NCBI RefSeq assembly: GCF_009768885.1
Contig: NZ_WSQA01000004.1
Span: 124,001-188,000, forward strand
Direction of reading: 5' to 3'
From: Sphingobacterium humi
GTDB taxonomy: Bacteria > Bacteroidota > Bacteroidia > Sphingobacteriales > Sphingobacteriaceae
Length of the DNA: 64,000 nucleotides
Both the position numbers and the translations under genes were made by a program. Positions 8,054 to 17,272 of this stretch are shown in pieces. Each line of letters starts with the position of its first letter. Positions within the stretch are counted from its first letter, which is position 1. The notes under the pieces are model-generated. The model saw only the letters and a program-made list of their open reading frames with translations, was not told the origin of the DNA and did not search any database.

Positions 8054-10333
8054 ATGAGCAATAACAACAGAAAGAAAGATGCACTTCAGTACCACGCCAT
8101 GGGTCGCCCGGGTAAAATTGCTGTCGTACCAACAAAACCACACAGTTCACAACGAGATTTAACACTAGCGTATTCCCCAGGGGTTGCTGAACCCTGTTTA
8201 GCTATCGCTGATAACCCGGAAGACGCTTATAAATATACCGCAAAAGGAAACCTGGTTGCCGTAATTTCTAACGGTACTGCCGTATTGGGATTAGGTGATA
8301 TCGGTGCCCAAGCGGGAAAACCAGTGATGGAAGGCAAAGGCTTATTATTTAAGATCTTCGCCGATATCGATGTTTTCGACATCGAGCTAGACACCAAAAA
8401 TGTCGATGAGTTTGTCAACATCGTGAAAGCCTTAGAGCCTACATTCGGAGGTATTAACCTGGAAGACATCAAAGCGCCGGAGTGTTTCGAAATCGAACGC
8501 CGCCTGAAAGCCGAGATGAATATCCCTGTGATGCACGATGACCAACACGGAACAGCGATTATTTCTGGTGCTGCCCTAATCAATGCCTGCGAATTGCAAG
8601 GTAAAGACATCGCCCAGGTGAAGATTGTTGTTAATGGTGCTGGTGCTGCTGCTATTTCCTGTACGGCCATGTATGTAGCTGTAGGCGCGAAGAAAGAAAA
8701 CATCGTGATGTTGGATAGCAAAGGCGTTATCCGTACTGATCGGGATAACTTAGATGCAACAAAAGCCGAATGGGCAACCGATCGTGATATCCATACCTTA
8801 GCCGATGCTGTAAAAGATAGCGATGTCTTTATCGGACTTTCCAAAGCGGATGTGCTTACACCGGAAATGTTGAACTCCATGGCGCCTAAGCCGATTGTAT
8901 TGGCGATGGCCAACCCGAACCCGGAGATTGCCTACGAGTTAGCCATGGATACACGTAATGACATCATTATGGGTACAGGACGCTCAGACTATCCAAACCA
9001 AGTAAACAACGTATTGGGCTTCCCTTATATTTTCCGTGGTGCCCTAGACGTACGCGCAACGGCCATTAACGAGGAAATGAAAATTGCCGCCGTTAAAGCA
9101 ATTGCCGATTTGGCTAAACAACCCGTACCGGAAGAAGTAAACATCGCCTACAACGCCAATAATCTACGTTTCGGTACAGAATACGTTATTCCAAAACCAA
9201 CTGACCCACGCTTGATTACCGAAGTTTCTATCGCTGTTGCGAAGGCAGCAATCGAGTCTGGTATTGCGCGGAAGGTGATTGAAGACTGGGATGCTTATCG
9301 CGAAGAATTGCACAAGCGCCTCGGCAAGGAAGAACGTTTAATCCGTAACATTACAGCGAAAGCGAAGAACAATCCGAAACGTGTTGTCTTTGCGGAAGCG
9401 GATAACTATAAAACCCTTCGTGCGGCGCAGATCGTCAAAGAAGAAGGTATTGCTTTCCCGATTCTATTGGGTAATAAGCAGAAAATCGAGAATTTAATCC
9501 ACGAGTTTGCTTTCGAATTGGATGGTGTAGAGATTATCGATCCGCAAGCAGAAATCAAATCAGAGCGTTTCGAGCGTTATGCCGAGCACCTGTATCAGAA
9601 AAGACAGCGTCGTGGCGTTAATAAGCTAGACTCGCGCAAGCTGATGACCAACCGCAACTACTTTGCGGCAAGTATGGTGGAGTTTGGCGACGCAGATACC
9701 CTTATCTCCGGCTTAACACGCAACTATGCTTCTACTATCCGCCCGGCCTTGCAGGTTATCGGTGCGAAACCAGGATCCAGAGTTGCCGGTATGTACATCA
9801 TGATGACTCCAAAAGGGCCATTATTCTTTGGGGATACCACCGTAAATGAAAACCCAGGTGCACAAGAACTTGCTGAGATTGCCGTCCTATTAGATGCTGC
9901 CGTAAAACGCTTTAACATCAAACCACGCATAGCGATGCTCTCCTATTCTAACTTCGGTTCCAATGATGGGGTAACTTCCGATAAGGTACGTGATGCTGTT
10001 AAGATTTTACACCAATCGCATCCGGAAATCGTTGCAGATGGTGAAGTACAAGCCAACTTTGCCTTAAACAAAGAGATGTTGGCCGATAACTTCCCGTTCT
10101 CGACCTTGAACGGCGAACCAGCAAATACCTTGGTATTCCCGAACTTAGAGTCTGGAAACATTGCTTATAAACTATTGCAATCCGTAGGCAATGCGGAAGC
10201 AGTAGGGCCAATCTTATTAGGCATGAACAAACCGGTGCATGTGTTACAATTAGACAGCTCGGTTCGTGAAATCGTAAATATGGTAACCATTGCGGTTGTC
10301 GATGTGATTGAACACCAAAACAACCCTCAATAA
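8054..10333 (+). CDS. maeB: NADP-dependent malic enzyme with C-terminal phosphotransacetylase-like domain
   Basis: Oxidative decarboxylation of malate to pyruvate, supplying NADPH. Residues 15-150 are the malic N-terminal domain (LAYSPGVAEPC, DIGAQAGKPVMEGKG), about 160-400 the NAD(P)-binding domain (MHDDQHGTAIISGAAL, VVNGAGAAA, AMANPNPEI), and about 430-755 a phosphate acetyl/butyryltransferase domain (LISGLTRNYASTIRPALQVI, SNFGSND). The 759-residue architecture is that of E. coli MaeB, where the C-terminal part is regulatory (acetyl-CoA sensing), not catalytic. It ends 10 nt before ruvA. Confidence 0.97.
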   Translation: MSNNNRKKDALQYHAMGRPGKIAVVPTKPHSSQRDLTLAYSPGVAEPCLAIADNPEDAYKYTAKGNLVAVISNGTAVLGLGDIGAQAGKPVMEGKGLLFKIFADIDVFDIELDTKNVDEFVNIVKALEPTFGGINLEDIKAPECFEIERRLKAEMNIPVMHDDQHGTAIISGAALINACELQGKDIAQVKIVVNGAGAAAISCTAMYVAVGAKKENIVMLDSKGVIRTDRDNLDATKAEWATDRDIHTLADAVKDSDVFIGLSKADVLTPEMLNSMAPKPIVLAMANPNPEIAYELAMDTRNDIIMGTGRSDYPNQVNNVLGFPYIFRGALDVRATAINEEMKIAAVKAIADLAKQPVPEEVNIAYNANNLRFGTEYVIPKPTDPRLITEVSIAVAKAAIESGIARKVIEDWDAYREELHKRLGKEERLIRNITAKAKNNPKRVVFAEADNYKTLRAAQIVKEEGIAFPILLGNKQKIENLIHEFAFELDGVEIIDPQAEIKSERFERYAEHLYQKRQRRGVNKLDSRKLMTNRNYFAASMVEFGDADTLISGLTRNYASTIRPALQVIGAKPGSRVAGMYIMMTPKGPLFFGDTTVNENPGAQELAEIAVLLDAAVKRFNIKPRIAMLSYSNFGSNDGVTSDKVRDAVKILHQSHPEIVADGEVQANFALNKEMLADNFPFSTLNGEPANTLVFPNLESGNIAYKLLQSVGNAEAVGPILLGMNKPVHVLQLDSSVREIVNMVTIAVVDVIEHQNNPQ

Positions 10334-10343
10334 ACGCATTAAC

Positions 10344-10928
10344 ATGTACGAATACTTCAAAGGAAAACTAGTATTTAAAGCCCCTACCCACGTTATTATC
10401 GAGGTAGCAGGCATTGGCTACTATGTGCATATTTCCTTAACCACCTATAGTCAGATCAAAGATCAGGAAGAATGTAAGCTCTTTATCTCCTTCCAGGTTC
10501 GCGAGGATGCCCATACGCTGTATGGCTTTGCGACCGAAGCAGAACGCCACCTCTTTGGTCACTTAATCTCGGTATCAGGGATTGGCCCGAATACCGGACG
10601 GATGATGTTATCCTCCATTACCCCGGAGGAAATCCAACAGGCCATTATCATGGGTCAGGTTGCTGTTATCCAAAAGATTAAGGGCATAGGCCCGAAGACC
10701 GCACAACGCGTTATCCTGGAGCTGCAGGATAAGTTGAAAAAACAAGGACCAGATGCATTAATCCCTTTACCGGTGTCGAAACCTTCTTCTTCCGAAGAAG
10801 CATTAACCGCCTTGGTGATGCTAGGATTCCCGAAGGCACAGGCAGAAAAGGCACTCCATGCCATCTTACTTGCCGAACCGGATCTCTCGGTCGAACAACT
10901 GATCAAAGCAGCCTTAAAAAGGCTTTAA
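10344..10928 (+). CDS. ruvA: Holliday junction branch migration protein RuvA
   Basis: Tetrameric Holliday-junction-binding subunit that loads the RuvB motor. It has an OB-fold N-terminal domain (MYEYFKGKLVFKAPTHVIIE), tandem helix-hairpin-helix motifs (LISVSGIGPNTGRMML and IQKIKGIGPKTAQRVI) and a C-terminal three-helix RuvB-binding domain (EALTALVMLGFPKAQAEKAL). The ATG at 10344 gives 194 residues, as usual; the ATG at 10308 would add 12 non-conserved residues and overlap maeB. A terminator follows directly. ruvB and ruvC are not in the window. Confidence 0.96.
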   Translation: MYEYFKGKLVFKAPTHVIIEVAGIGYYVHISLTTYSQIKDQEECKLFISFQVREDAHTLYGFATEAERHLFGHLISVSGIGPNTGRMMLSSITPEEIQQAIIMGQVAVIQKIKGIGPKTAQRVILELQDKLKKQGPDALIPLPVSKPSSSEEALTALVMLGFPKAQAEKALHAILLAEPDLSVEQLIKAALKRL

Positions 10929-10934
10929 TACAAC

Positions 10935-10960
10935 GGGGAAGCAGCAGCTTCCCCTTTTTT
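10935..10960 (+). terminator. Terminator after ruvA
   Basis: GGGGAAGC and GCTTCCCC form an 8-bp stem with a 4-nt loop, followed by six T. Confidence 0.92.
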
Positions 10961-10979
10961 ATATCCCTATGCTTTTTTG

Positions 10980-10987
10980 TATTTTTG
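10980..10987 (+). promoter_or_regulatory. -7 box of msrC
   Basis: TATTTTTG matches TAnnTTTG. A TTTT tract about 20 nt upstream, the T-run of the ruvA terminator, could act as the -33 element. The box overlaps an in-frame ATG at 10977 and so supports the start at 11013. Confidence 0.6.
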
Positions 10988-11012
10988 TACTCGAATAATA
11001 ATATACCCCGCT

Positions 11013-11495
11013 ATGGCAGAAGATTTAGCCTTAATCCAAGGCAGCAAAGAAGAACAATACAGCTCCCTCCTTCCTCAAATCAAAGGACTTATCAGTCACG
11101 AAACCAATCAAGTCGCCAACATGGCCAATATCTGTGCTGCCCTGAAGCAGCAGTTTGATTTCTTTTGGGTCGGCTTTTACCTGGTCGAAGGGAATGAGTT
11201 GGTCTTAGGCCCCTTTCAAGGCCCCGTTGCCTGCACCCGCATTGCCTATAACCGTGGCGTATGTGGCAGCGCATGGGCAAAGGAAGAAACCCTCGTGGTT
11301 CCCAATGTCGATGAATTCCCCGGCCATATTGCCTGCAGTTCCTTATCCAAATCGGAGATTGTTGTTCCTATCCTAAAAGATGGCAAGTGTATCGGCGTGC
11401 TGGATGTGGATAGTGCTGATTTAAACAGCTTTGATGAGGTTGATGTAAAATATCTTCTACAAATAATAAATAATTTCGTGGAGAACATTATTTGA
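11013..11495 (+). CDS. msrC: GAF-domain free methionine-(R)-sulfoxide reductase
   Basis: Reduces free methionine-R-sulfoxide. The protein is essentially a single GAF domain and carries the fRMsr signature closely matching E. coli YebR/MsrC: VGFYLVEGNELVLGPFQG, the Cys of ACTRIAYNRGVCG, then DEFPGHIACSSLSKSEIVVP and IGVLDVDS. The active-site cysteines (in ACTRI, GVCGS and IACSS) are all present. The ATG at 11013 gives 160 residues, typical for the family; the upstream ATG at 10977 is inside the promoter. It stands alone between a terminator and a membrane-protein gene. Confidence 0.9.
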   Translation: MAEDLALIQGSKEEQYSSLLPQIKGLISHETNQVANMANICAALKQQFDFFWVGFYLVEGNELVLGPFQGPVACTRIAYNRGVCGSAWAKEETLVVPNVDEFPGHIACSSLSKSEIVVPILKDGKCIGVLDVDSADLNSFDEVDVKYLLQIINNFVENII

Positions 11496-11549
11496 GTATA
11501 TTTGTTTCACTAACTAGACAAACGGATTAACTTAAATTACCTACCATGA

Positions 11550-12383
11550 ATGGAAACGCGCAAATTAGCCCTTCTTAATCTTCTTATTGTATGTATCAAC
11601 TTCACGTGGATTTTATACATAGATTCTAAGGCCCTGTTTGGTAATTCACTTTACCGGATGTTTTCTTTATACCCTACGCATTTAACACCAGCCGATTTTA
11701 CCTTTAAAATCTGGCTTATGGTAGGCTTCAGCATGATGTTCGTCTCTTGGTTAATGTATCGGGAAACCGGCGGACAGCAGCGCAATCCCAGAATGATCAT
11801 GAAGGTTAAAAAGATAGATTACCTCCTGATCTTAAACCAATTGTTCTGCGGCATGAGTATGGTGATGAAGCTAAATGAATACCATATCGTGTCGGTATTC
11901 TTTTCCGTCCTCTGCTTAATTACGCTGTTAATAATCAATCAGCGGTTAGAAATTCACAAATTAACTTCCAATTCCTTCACAAAATACTTTATTCGCTTAT
12001 CCTTTGGTTTGTATACAGGCTGGTTATTGTGTGTATTTGCCTTTAATTTCGTCACCATCTTCGTGAAAAACGGTGTGATTGAATCGGAATTGGAGCAATA
12101 CATAGTAGATTTAGGGGTTATCTGCTTAACATTTGCCTTCGCGATGTATTATTCCGTCATCAAGTTGCTCCCTACGGTATCCATGAGTTTCTCTTGGGGC
12201 TTGTTTGGAATTCTTTACCAAAACTGGCAACAACCCGCTTACGACAATTACCCTATCCTAGTTCCTTTGATTGTCCTATTTGCTGTAGGCCTCTTGGCAT
12301 CCGGATATATTTTCTATCGTTGCAATATCAAGCGAGTACCGGGAAAAGTTATGGAGCCACGGAATTCAACTTCCATACCTTAA
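11550..12383 (+). CDS. Polytopic membrane protein, possibly TspO-like
   Basis: A 277-residue inner-membrane protein with about seven or eight hydrophobic segments and short loops. I do not recognise it firmly. Two stretches, LTPADFTFKIWLMVG near residue 50 and FIRLSFGLYTGWLLCVFAFN near 150, are placed and patterned like the conserved segments of the long tryptophan-rich sensory protein (TspO-related) family, so a distant relationship is possible. Its last 35 nt overlap the 3' end of the convergent WD40 gene, and no terminator lies between them. Confidence 0.75.
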   Translation: METRKLALLNLLIVCINFTWILYIDSKALFGNSLYRMFSLYPTHLTPADFTFKIWLMVGFSMMFVSWLMYRETGGQQRNPRMIMKVKKIDYLLILNQLFCGMSMVMKLNEYHIVSVFFSVLCLITLLIINQRLEIHKLTSNSFTKYFIRLSFGLYTGWLLCVFAFNFVTIFVKNGVIESELEQYIVDLGVICLTFAFAMYYSVIKLLPTVSMSFSWGLFGILYQNWQQPAYDNYPILVPLIVLFAVGLLASGYIFYRCNIKRVPGKVMEPRNSTSIP

Positions 12384-13269
12384 CGGTTTTATCGTCACTC
12401 ACAGTGAAGATACGGTCGGCTTCCCACAACATGGCATTGATGGAAAGCAGATGCGAATCGTAGCCCTTGTCACGTGAAACATTCTTCAACAAGCTCATAT
12501 CTTCTTCTTTCCAAATCTTAAAGCTTTTGTCCCGGCTGGCAGTAGCTATTAATCCCGGATAATCCGACTTATCAATACCATACACGGTAAACATATGCGG
12601 GGTAATCTGCTTATTGATGCCTAAGTTCTTTGGGTTTAGTTGGAAAAGCTGTGCATCACGACCACCGGAAAGCAAATGCCCATTGCTATACAGCAAGCTG
12701 GTCACCGGCAGGCTATGCACCTGTCTTTTCATGATTTCCTGATAATCGCCGGCTTGAAACAAATGGATAAAGCCATTCTTATCACCTAGGGCGAGGTGCT
12801 GTTCATCGGGAGCCACTGCAATGGTGCGCACGGTGGTATCCGATACTTTAAAACGATACAGTAATTCGAAGTTCTCCAAACTCCATACATAAGCATAGCC
12901 TTCCTCCCCAATGGCAATCATCTCCTTCTTCTGGGGCAAGAAAGCGATGGCGAAGATCGCTCCGGCTTCTGTTTTCAGATTAGCATGCAAGGCCTGCGCA
13001 GCAGGATCGATGACCAAGAGCTGGCCCGAGCGCAAACCTGCCGCCAAATAAGGCGTACCGGGAATCATCTTCAACACATACACCGAAGCACCCACCTTAC
13101 ATAGCAATTGCTGAAAGCGCATCTCCTTTAAATCCCAGGCGACAATGCCTTTGTCATTGCCGGCGGTGTATAACACATTCGGATCACTGCCCAAGCTAAG
13201 GGCAAATATAGGGTTCTGGTGGCCGGTTAAGGTTCCTTCGAGGCTGATGTCAAGGTTGTTTGTATGCAT
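12349..13269 (-). CDS. WD40 repeat protein
   Basis: Predicted seven-bladed beta-propeller of 306 residues without signal peptide, so a cytoplasmic scaffold of unknown partner. Repeats are recognisable from the N-terminus (LTGHQNPIFALSLGSDPNVLYTAG, then GIVAWDL) to the C-terminus (DDKTVKVWKL), with classic endings such as AYVWSLE and SFKIWKEE. It lies between the his operon terminator and a convergent membrane gene, and its 3' end overlaps that gene by 35 nt. No enzymatic domain is attached. The function cannot be inferred. Confidence 0.9.
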   Translation of the reverse strand: MHTNNLDISLEGTLTGHQNPIFALSLGSDPNVLYTAGNDKGIVAWDLKEMRFQQLLCKVGASVYVLKMIPGTPYLAAGLRSGQLLVIDPAAQALHANLKTEAGAIFAIAFLPQKKEMIAIGEEGYAYVWSLENFELLYRFKVSDTTVRTIAVAPDEQHLALGDKNGFIHLFQAGDYQEIMKRQVHSLPVTSLLYSNGHLLSGGRDAQLFQLNPKNLGINKQITPHMFTVYGIDKSDYPGLIATASRDKSFKIWKEEDMSLLKNVSRDKGYDSHLLSINAMLWEADRIFTVSDDKTVKVWKLNSVAP

Positions 13270-13334
13270 GTCTCACAAAGATACCTAGAATAGCTATACC
13301 ATGCCAACCCCGAATATCGGCTGGATGTCAATAA

Positions 13335-13365
13335 AAAAGGGATCCCATGCTTTGAGATCCCTTTT
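13335..13365 (-). terminator. his operon terminator
   Basis: AAAAGGGATC and GATCCCTTTT form a perfect 10-bp stem around an 11-nt loop, located 19 nt after the hisIE stop on the minus strand. Confidence 0.88.
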
Positions 13366-13383
13366 CTGATGCTTTATGCTGCT

Positions 13384-13971
13384 CTACTGGTGTCTACTTT
13401 CCAGGTTAGCAGCAATATCTTTTAAGCTCAATCCTTTTGCGCGTAGCAGCACAATGAGGTGAAATAGCAAGTCCGAAGACTCGTTAATAAAATCTTTCTC
13501 GGTCTCTGCCAAGGCAGCAATCACCGTTTCTACGGCTTCTTCTCCAACCTTCTGCGCAATTTTATTCAAGCCACGCGTCCGCAAGCGATTCACATAGGAC
13601 TCTTCGGAAGGGAAGTCAAAACGATGCTTCACAATCCCCTCTAAGCGATGAATAAAGTTCTGGTTGTAATCTGTATTGAAGCAGCTTCTCGTGCCGGTAT
13701 GACAGGTAGGCCCTACGGGATGGACTTTAATTAACAAGGTATCCTGATCGCAGTCGATATGCGCCGTATCCAGGAATAAGAAGTTTCCACTTTCTTCACC
13801 TTTGGTCCATAGCCTATTCTTGCTTCTGGAAAAAAAAGTTACTTTCCCCTCGGCTTGTGTTTTTTCCCAGGCCTCTTCATTCATATAGCCCAACATCAGT
13901 ACCTCCAATGTCTCTGTATCCTGAATTACTACAGGCACTAATCCCTCGCCTTTACTAAAGTCAATTGTCAT
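13384..13971 (-). CDS. hisIE: Bifunctional phosphoribosyl-AMP cyclohydrolase/phosphoribosyl-ATP pyrophosphatase
   Basis: Catalyses steps two and three of histidine synthesis. Residues 1-105 are the HisI cyclohydrolase (LMLGYMNEEAWEKT, FSRSKNRLWTKGEESGN, DCDQDTLL, and the zinc-site cysteine of GPTCHTGTRSCF). Residues about 110-195 are the HisE pyrophosphohydrolase (VGEEAVETVIAAL, ESSDLLFHLIVLLR). The 195-residue fusion is standard in Bacteroidota and enterobacteria. It is the last gene of the his operon, 12 nt after hisF and just before the terminator. Confidence 0.97.
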   Translation of the reverse strand: MTIDFSKGEGLVPVVIQDTETLEVLMLGYMNEEAWEKTQAEGKVTFFSRSKNRLWTKGEESGNFLFLDTAHIDCDQDTLLIKVHPVGPTCHTGTRSCFNTDYNQNFIHRLEGIVKHRFDFPSEESYVNRLRTRGLNKIAQKVGEEAVETVIAALAETEKDFINESSDLLFHLIVLLRAKGLSLKDIAANLESRHQ

Positions 13972-13983
13972 CCTCTTTTTTAT

Positions 13984-14739
13984 CTATAACCTTACAGGCA
14001 CCTGCTGTTGCTGCAAGGTTTGTTTTAATTCGGGTATAAGTATCTCACCATAGTGAAATACGGATGCCGCCAAGGCAGCATCTACATGCGCTTGCTGAAA
14101 CACATCAACGAAATGCTGCGCATTGCCTGCGCCTCCAGAAGCTATTAATGGAATACGGATCTGTTGGTTTATTTTATCCAACAAATGGATATCAAAGCCC
14201 TGTTTTGTGCCATCATGATCCATCGATGTCAATAAGATCTCGCCGGCCCCTCTGCTTTCCGCTTCCTTAATCCAATCCTCGGTTTGAATGTCAGTTTGAT
14301 CCCGGCCACCGCGGAGGTGTACATAGTTCTTCCCCTCAACCAAGCGCGTATCCACCGCAACAACCACAAACTGCACCCCGAAAGTACGGGCCAGCTCATC
14401 AATAAGCTTCGGATTACGAACTGCTGCCGAGTTGATGGAAATCTTATCGGCACCCGCGTTCAATAACACGTCGGCATCGGCCAGCTCATTAATTCCACCA
14501 CCAATGGTAAAGGGAATATTAATTTGCGAAGCAACCGCTTTCACCAGGTCTACGGTTGTTTTGCGACGCTCGTGGGTCGCTGTAATATCCAGGAACACCA
14601 ACTCATCGGCACCTTGCTGCGAATATTGCCAAGCCAGTTCCACCGGATCACCGGCATCGCGAAGGTCGACGAAGTTTACCCCTTTTACGGTTCTGCCATC
14701 CTTCACATCCAAACAAGGAATAATCCGTTTTGCCAGCAT
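13984..14739 (-). CDS. hisF: Imidazole glycerol phosphate synthase, cyclase subunit HisF
   Basis: (beta/alpha)8-barrel subunit that uses HisH-derived ammonia to make imidazole glycerol phosphate and AICAR. Catalytic Asp residues are in [14 protein letters not shown] (Asp11) and VVAVDTR (Asp130 region). The two phosphate sites, FTIGGGIN and LIASGGAG, mark the two half-barrels. The length of 251 residues is standard. It starts one base after the hisA stop, so the two are translationally linked. Confidence 0.97.
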   Translation of the reverse strand: MLAKRIIPCLDVKDGRTVKGVNFVDLRDAGDPVELAWQYSQQGADELVFLDITATHERRKTTVDLVKAVASQINIPFTIGGGINELADADVLLNAGADKISINSAAVRNPKLIDELARTFGVQFVVVAVDTRLVEGKNYVHLRGGRDQTDIQTEDWIKEAESRGAGEILLTSMDHDGTKQGFDIHLLDKINQQIRIPLIASGGAGNAQHFVDVFQQAHVDAALAASVFHYGEILIPELKQTLQQQQVPVRL

Positions 14740-14740
14740 C

Positions 14741-15493
14741 TTAGAACCTAATTAATGCTTTTAAATTCCACTCTTTAATCTCTTCAATGCTGATTCGGTT
14801 TTCATAGATCGCCTTACCGACAACAACTGACTCCATTTTACCCAGCTTATTTAAAGCCTCGATATCTTCCATGGAGCTGATACCACCCGAACCAATCAAT
14901 TTAATAATCGGCGAGTGGTCTAATAATTTCTTATACAATTCAACGCCTGCACCACCTAGTTTTCCGTCTTTACTGATATCTGTACATAAGAAACGGAAGA
15001 AGCCAAGGCTTAAGCATTTGTCGATATATTCAATGAGTTTAATCGGTGAGCTTTCCAACCAGCCCGAGTATTTAATGACTTCATCCAATACGTCGATAGC
15101 AATAACAATATGTTCTGCATATTTCACTCGGCCTTCGTTCAGTTTACTCAACTCTTCCAAGAAGGTCGGGTTAGTAATGGCTTGGGTACCCACAATGACA
15201 CGATAAACACCAGCGTCTACTAATTCTTTTACCTTCTCAATACTACGTACGCCACCACCATACTGCACCTTCATATCGGTTCTTTTGATGATTTCGAACA
15301 AGTATTCCTGATTAGAGAAGTCGCCTTTGGCGCCGTTTAAGTCGATGATATGAACAATCTCGGTTCCATTCGCATGGTACTTTTGAATTTGTTCTTCTAA
15401 AGATATCGGATAGGTTGTTACATCGTCGTAATTCCCCTCTCTTAAGCGGACTACCTTTTTGTCCAATACGTCAATTGCAGGTATAATATACAT
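14741..15493 (-). CDS. hisA: ProFAR isomerase HisA
   Basis: Fourth step of histidine synthesis, an Amadori rearrangement of ProFAR to PRFAR. It is a (beta/alpha)8-barrel with the catalytic Asp in [18 protein letters not shown] and the phosphate-binding loops [12 protein letters not shown] and [13 protein letters not shown]. The second acidic catalytic position corresponds to [12 protein letters not shown]. The 250 residues are slightly longer than the common 240-245. It lies between hisH (15 nt) and hisF (1 nt). Confidence 0.96.
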   Translation of the reverse strand: MYIIPAIDVLDKKVVRLREGNYDDVTTYPISLEEQIQKYHANGTEIVHIIDLNGAKGDFSNQEYLFEIIKRTDMKVQYGGGVRSIEKVKELVDAGVYRVIVGTQAITNPTFLEELSKLNEGRVKYAEHIVIAIDVLDEVIKYSGWLESSPIKLIEYIDKCLSLGFFRFLCTDISKDGKLGGAGVELYKKLLDHSPIIKLIGSGGISSMEDIEALNKLGKMESVVVGKAIYENRISIEEIKEWNLKALIRF

Positions 15494-15508
15494 ATTCGTT
15501 AATTTCGG

Positions 15509-16099
15509 TTAAAACTTTGCAAAGTTAAGTAAAAGTTGCTCGCCTACCGCACCTGATTTTTCCGGGTGAAACTGCACCGCCCAGAAGTTATCTTTGGCAA
15601 TGGCTGCAGAAAACTGCAAACCATAATCGCAGGAAGCAATGGTATAAGCTGCATTATACTCAATAAAGTAAGAATGCACAAAATAAAAATAGGAATTGGC
15701 CGGAATGCCCGCAAATAGCGGACAGCTAGGGTCAAACTGCAACCGGTTCCAGCCCATATGCGGCACTTTTTCCCCAACACGCTTATCAAAGTGTAACGTC
15801 TTCAAAGGGAAAATATCCACGAGATCGGCATTGCCCTCTTCCGAGAAGCTAGTCAGCAATTGCATGCCTACACATATGCCTAACACAGGCTTTTTTAGCT
15901 GTTTGATCGGCTCCACTAGCCCTCTATTCTGCAATTTCTGCATCGCCGCACCCGCATGCCCCACCCCAGGAATAATAATCTTATCGTATTGTTCCAGCTC
16001 GGCCGGCGTATTCACCATGCCGTAAGGAATCTGCAACCTTTTCAGTGCAGCGGTAATCGAAAAAATATTCCCAGCTTCGTAATTTACTATCCCAATCAT
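15509..16099 (-). CDS. hisH: Imidazole glycerol phosphate synthase, glutamine amidotransferase subunit HisH
   Basis: Class I glutamine amidotransferase partner of HisF. The catalytic triad is visible: Cys in LGICVGMQLL, and His and Glu in VQFHPEKSG. The start is placed at MIGIVNYEAGN (16099), where family members begin; an in-frame ATG at 16117 would add six residues (MNSAGF) and cannot be excluded. Length is 196 residues. It is followed closely by hisA. Confidence 0.95.
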   Translation of the reverse strand: MIGIVNYEAGNIFSITAALKRLQIPYGMVNTPAELEQYDKIIIPGVGHAGAAMQKLQNRGLVEPIKQLKKPVLGICVGMQLLTSFSEEGNADLVDIFPLKTLHFDKRVGEKVPHMGWNRLQFDPSCPLFAGIPANSYFYFVHSYFIEYNAAYTIASCDYGLQFSAAIAKDNFWAVQFHPEKSGAVGEQLLLNFAKF

Positions 16100-16132
16100 A
16101 AATCCAGCGCTATTCAAATAGGGTTCAAAATC

Positions 16133-17272
16133 TTATAACAGTCCTTTCGTACTTGGCAGTTCCATATGCTCTGCATCTCTACGAACGGCTTTTTTAATGG
16201 TTTTCGCCAAAGCCTTAAATATAGCTTCAATCTTATGGTGCTCATTGTCACCGCTAGCCTGAATATTCAAGTTCGATTTAGAAGCATCCGAGAAAGATTT
16301 AAAGAAATGGAAGAACATTTCCGTTGGCATATCGCCAATTTTCTCGCGCTTGAAGGTGGCGTCCCATACAATCCAGTTTCTACCTCCAAAATCCAAGGCC
16401 ACCTGCGCCAGGCAATCATCCATCGGCAAAGTATAAGCATAACGTTCAATACCGCGCTTATCGCCTAATGTTTTCAGGAATATCTCGCCCAAGGCAATAC
16501 CTGTGTCTTCAATGGTATGATGCTCATCGATATGCAAGTCACCTTTGGCCTTTATCGTCAAGTCTAAACCGCCATGACGCGCCAATTGATCCAACATATG
16601 ATCAAAAAACGGCAATCCTGTGCTGATATCCGATTTCCCGGAACCATCCAAGTTCAATTGAATATAAATATCCGTTTCATTGGTTTTACGGTGATGCTCG
16701 GCCACACGGCTGCCCAATTTCAGGAACTCATAGATCGATTTCCAGTCTTTGGTTTCCAAGGCTACCGCAGCACTATCAATCGCATGGTTTTCTAATTTGC
16801 CCAAGTCATCGTTATTGCGCAACCATATCGCTTTCGCGCCTAGGTTTTGTGCCAATTTCACGTCATTTACCCGATCGCCGATCACAAAAGAGTTCGCCAA
16901 ATCGTAACGTGCCGTATCAAAATAATCGCCCAACATGCCGATTCCCGGTTTCCGGGTAGCTGCATTTTCATGCGGAAAGGTTTTATCGATATGCTCTTTC
17001 GCAAAAACAACGCCTTCACCTTTAAACGTGTCGATTACCAATTGATGCACCGGCCAGAAGTTTTCTTCCGGATGGGAATCTGTCCCCAAGCCATCTTGAT
17101 TAGACACCAGGATAAGCTCGAAGTCTAGCTCTTGGGCAATGCGGGGTAAGTATTGCAAGGCACCAGGGTAGAATTTCAACTTGGAAAAGGAATCGATCTG
17201 CTCGTCTTCAGGCTCCAGGATTAAGGTCCCGTCTCTGTCAATGAACAATACACGTTTTAATTGATCGGCCAT
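16133..17272 (-). CDS. hisB: Bifunctional histidinol-phosphatase/imidazoleglycerol-phosphate dehydratase
   Basis: Fused HisB. Residues 1-165 are a HAD-type histidinol-phosphate phosphatase (nucleophile motif FIDRDGTL, then [10 protein letters not shown], and [13 protein letters not shown]). Residues about 185-379 are the Mn-dependent dehydratase with its His-rich metal motifs [14 protein letters not shown] and [14 protein letters not shown] and the [16 protein letters not shown] segment. The 379-residue fusion matches enterobacteria and many Bacteroidota. Its ATG shares one base with the hisC stop (TAATG), indicating translational coupling. Confidence 0.97.
   Translation of the reverse strand: MADQLKRVLFIDRDGTLILEPEDEQIDSFSKLKFYPGALQYLPRIAQELDFELILVSNQDGLGTDSHPEENFWPVHQLVIDTFKGEGVVFAKEHIDKTFPHENAATRKPGIGMLGDYFDTARYDLANSFVIGDRVNDVKLAQNLGAKAIWLRNNDDLGKLENHAIDSAAVALETKDWKSIYEFLKLGSRVAEHHRKTNETDIYIQLNLDGSGKSDISTGLPFFDHMLDQLARHGGLDLTIKAKGDLHIDEHHTIEDTGIALGEIFLKTLGDKRGIERYAYTLPMDDCLAQVALDFGGRNWIVWDATFKREKIGDMPTEMFFHFFKSFSDASKSNLNIQASGDNEHHKIEAIFKALAKTIKKAVRRDAEHMELPSTKGLL

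Noticed and set aside
8227..8913. Minus-strand ORF of 228 codons
   Set aside because: It lies wholly inside maeB antisense to conserved malic-enzyme motifs; a codon-use shadow.
10308..10343. Upstream ATG for ruvA overlapping maeB
   Set aside because: It adds 12 residues absent from RuvA proteins; MYEYFKGKL at 10344 is the family start.
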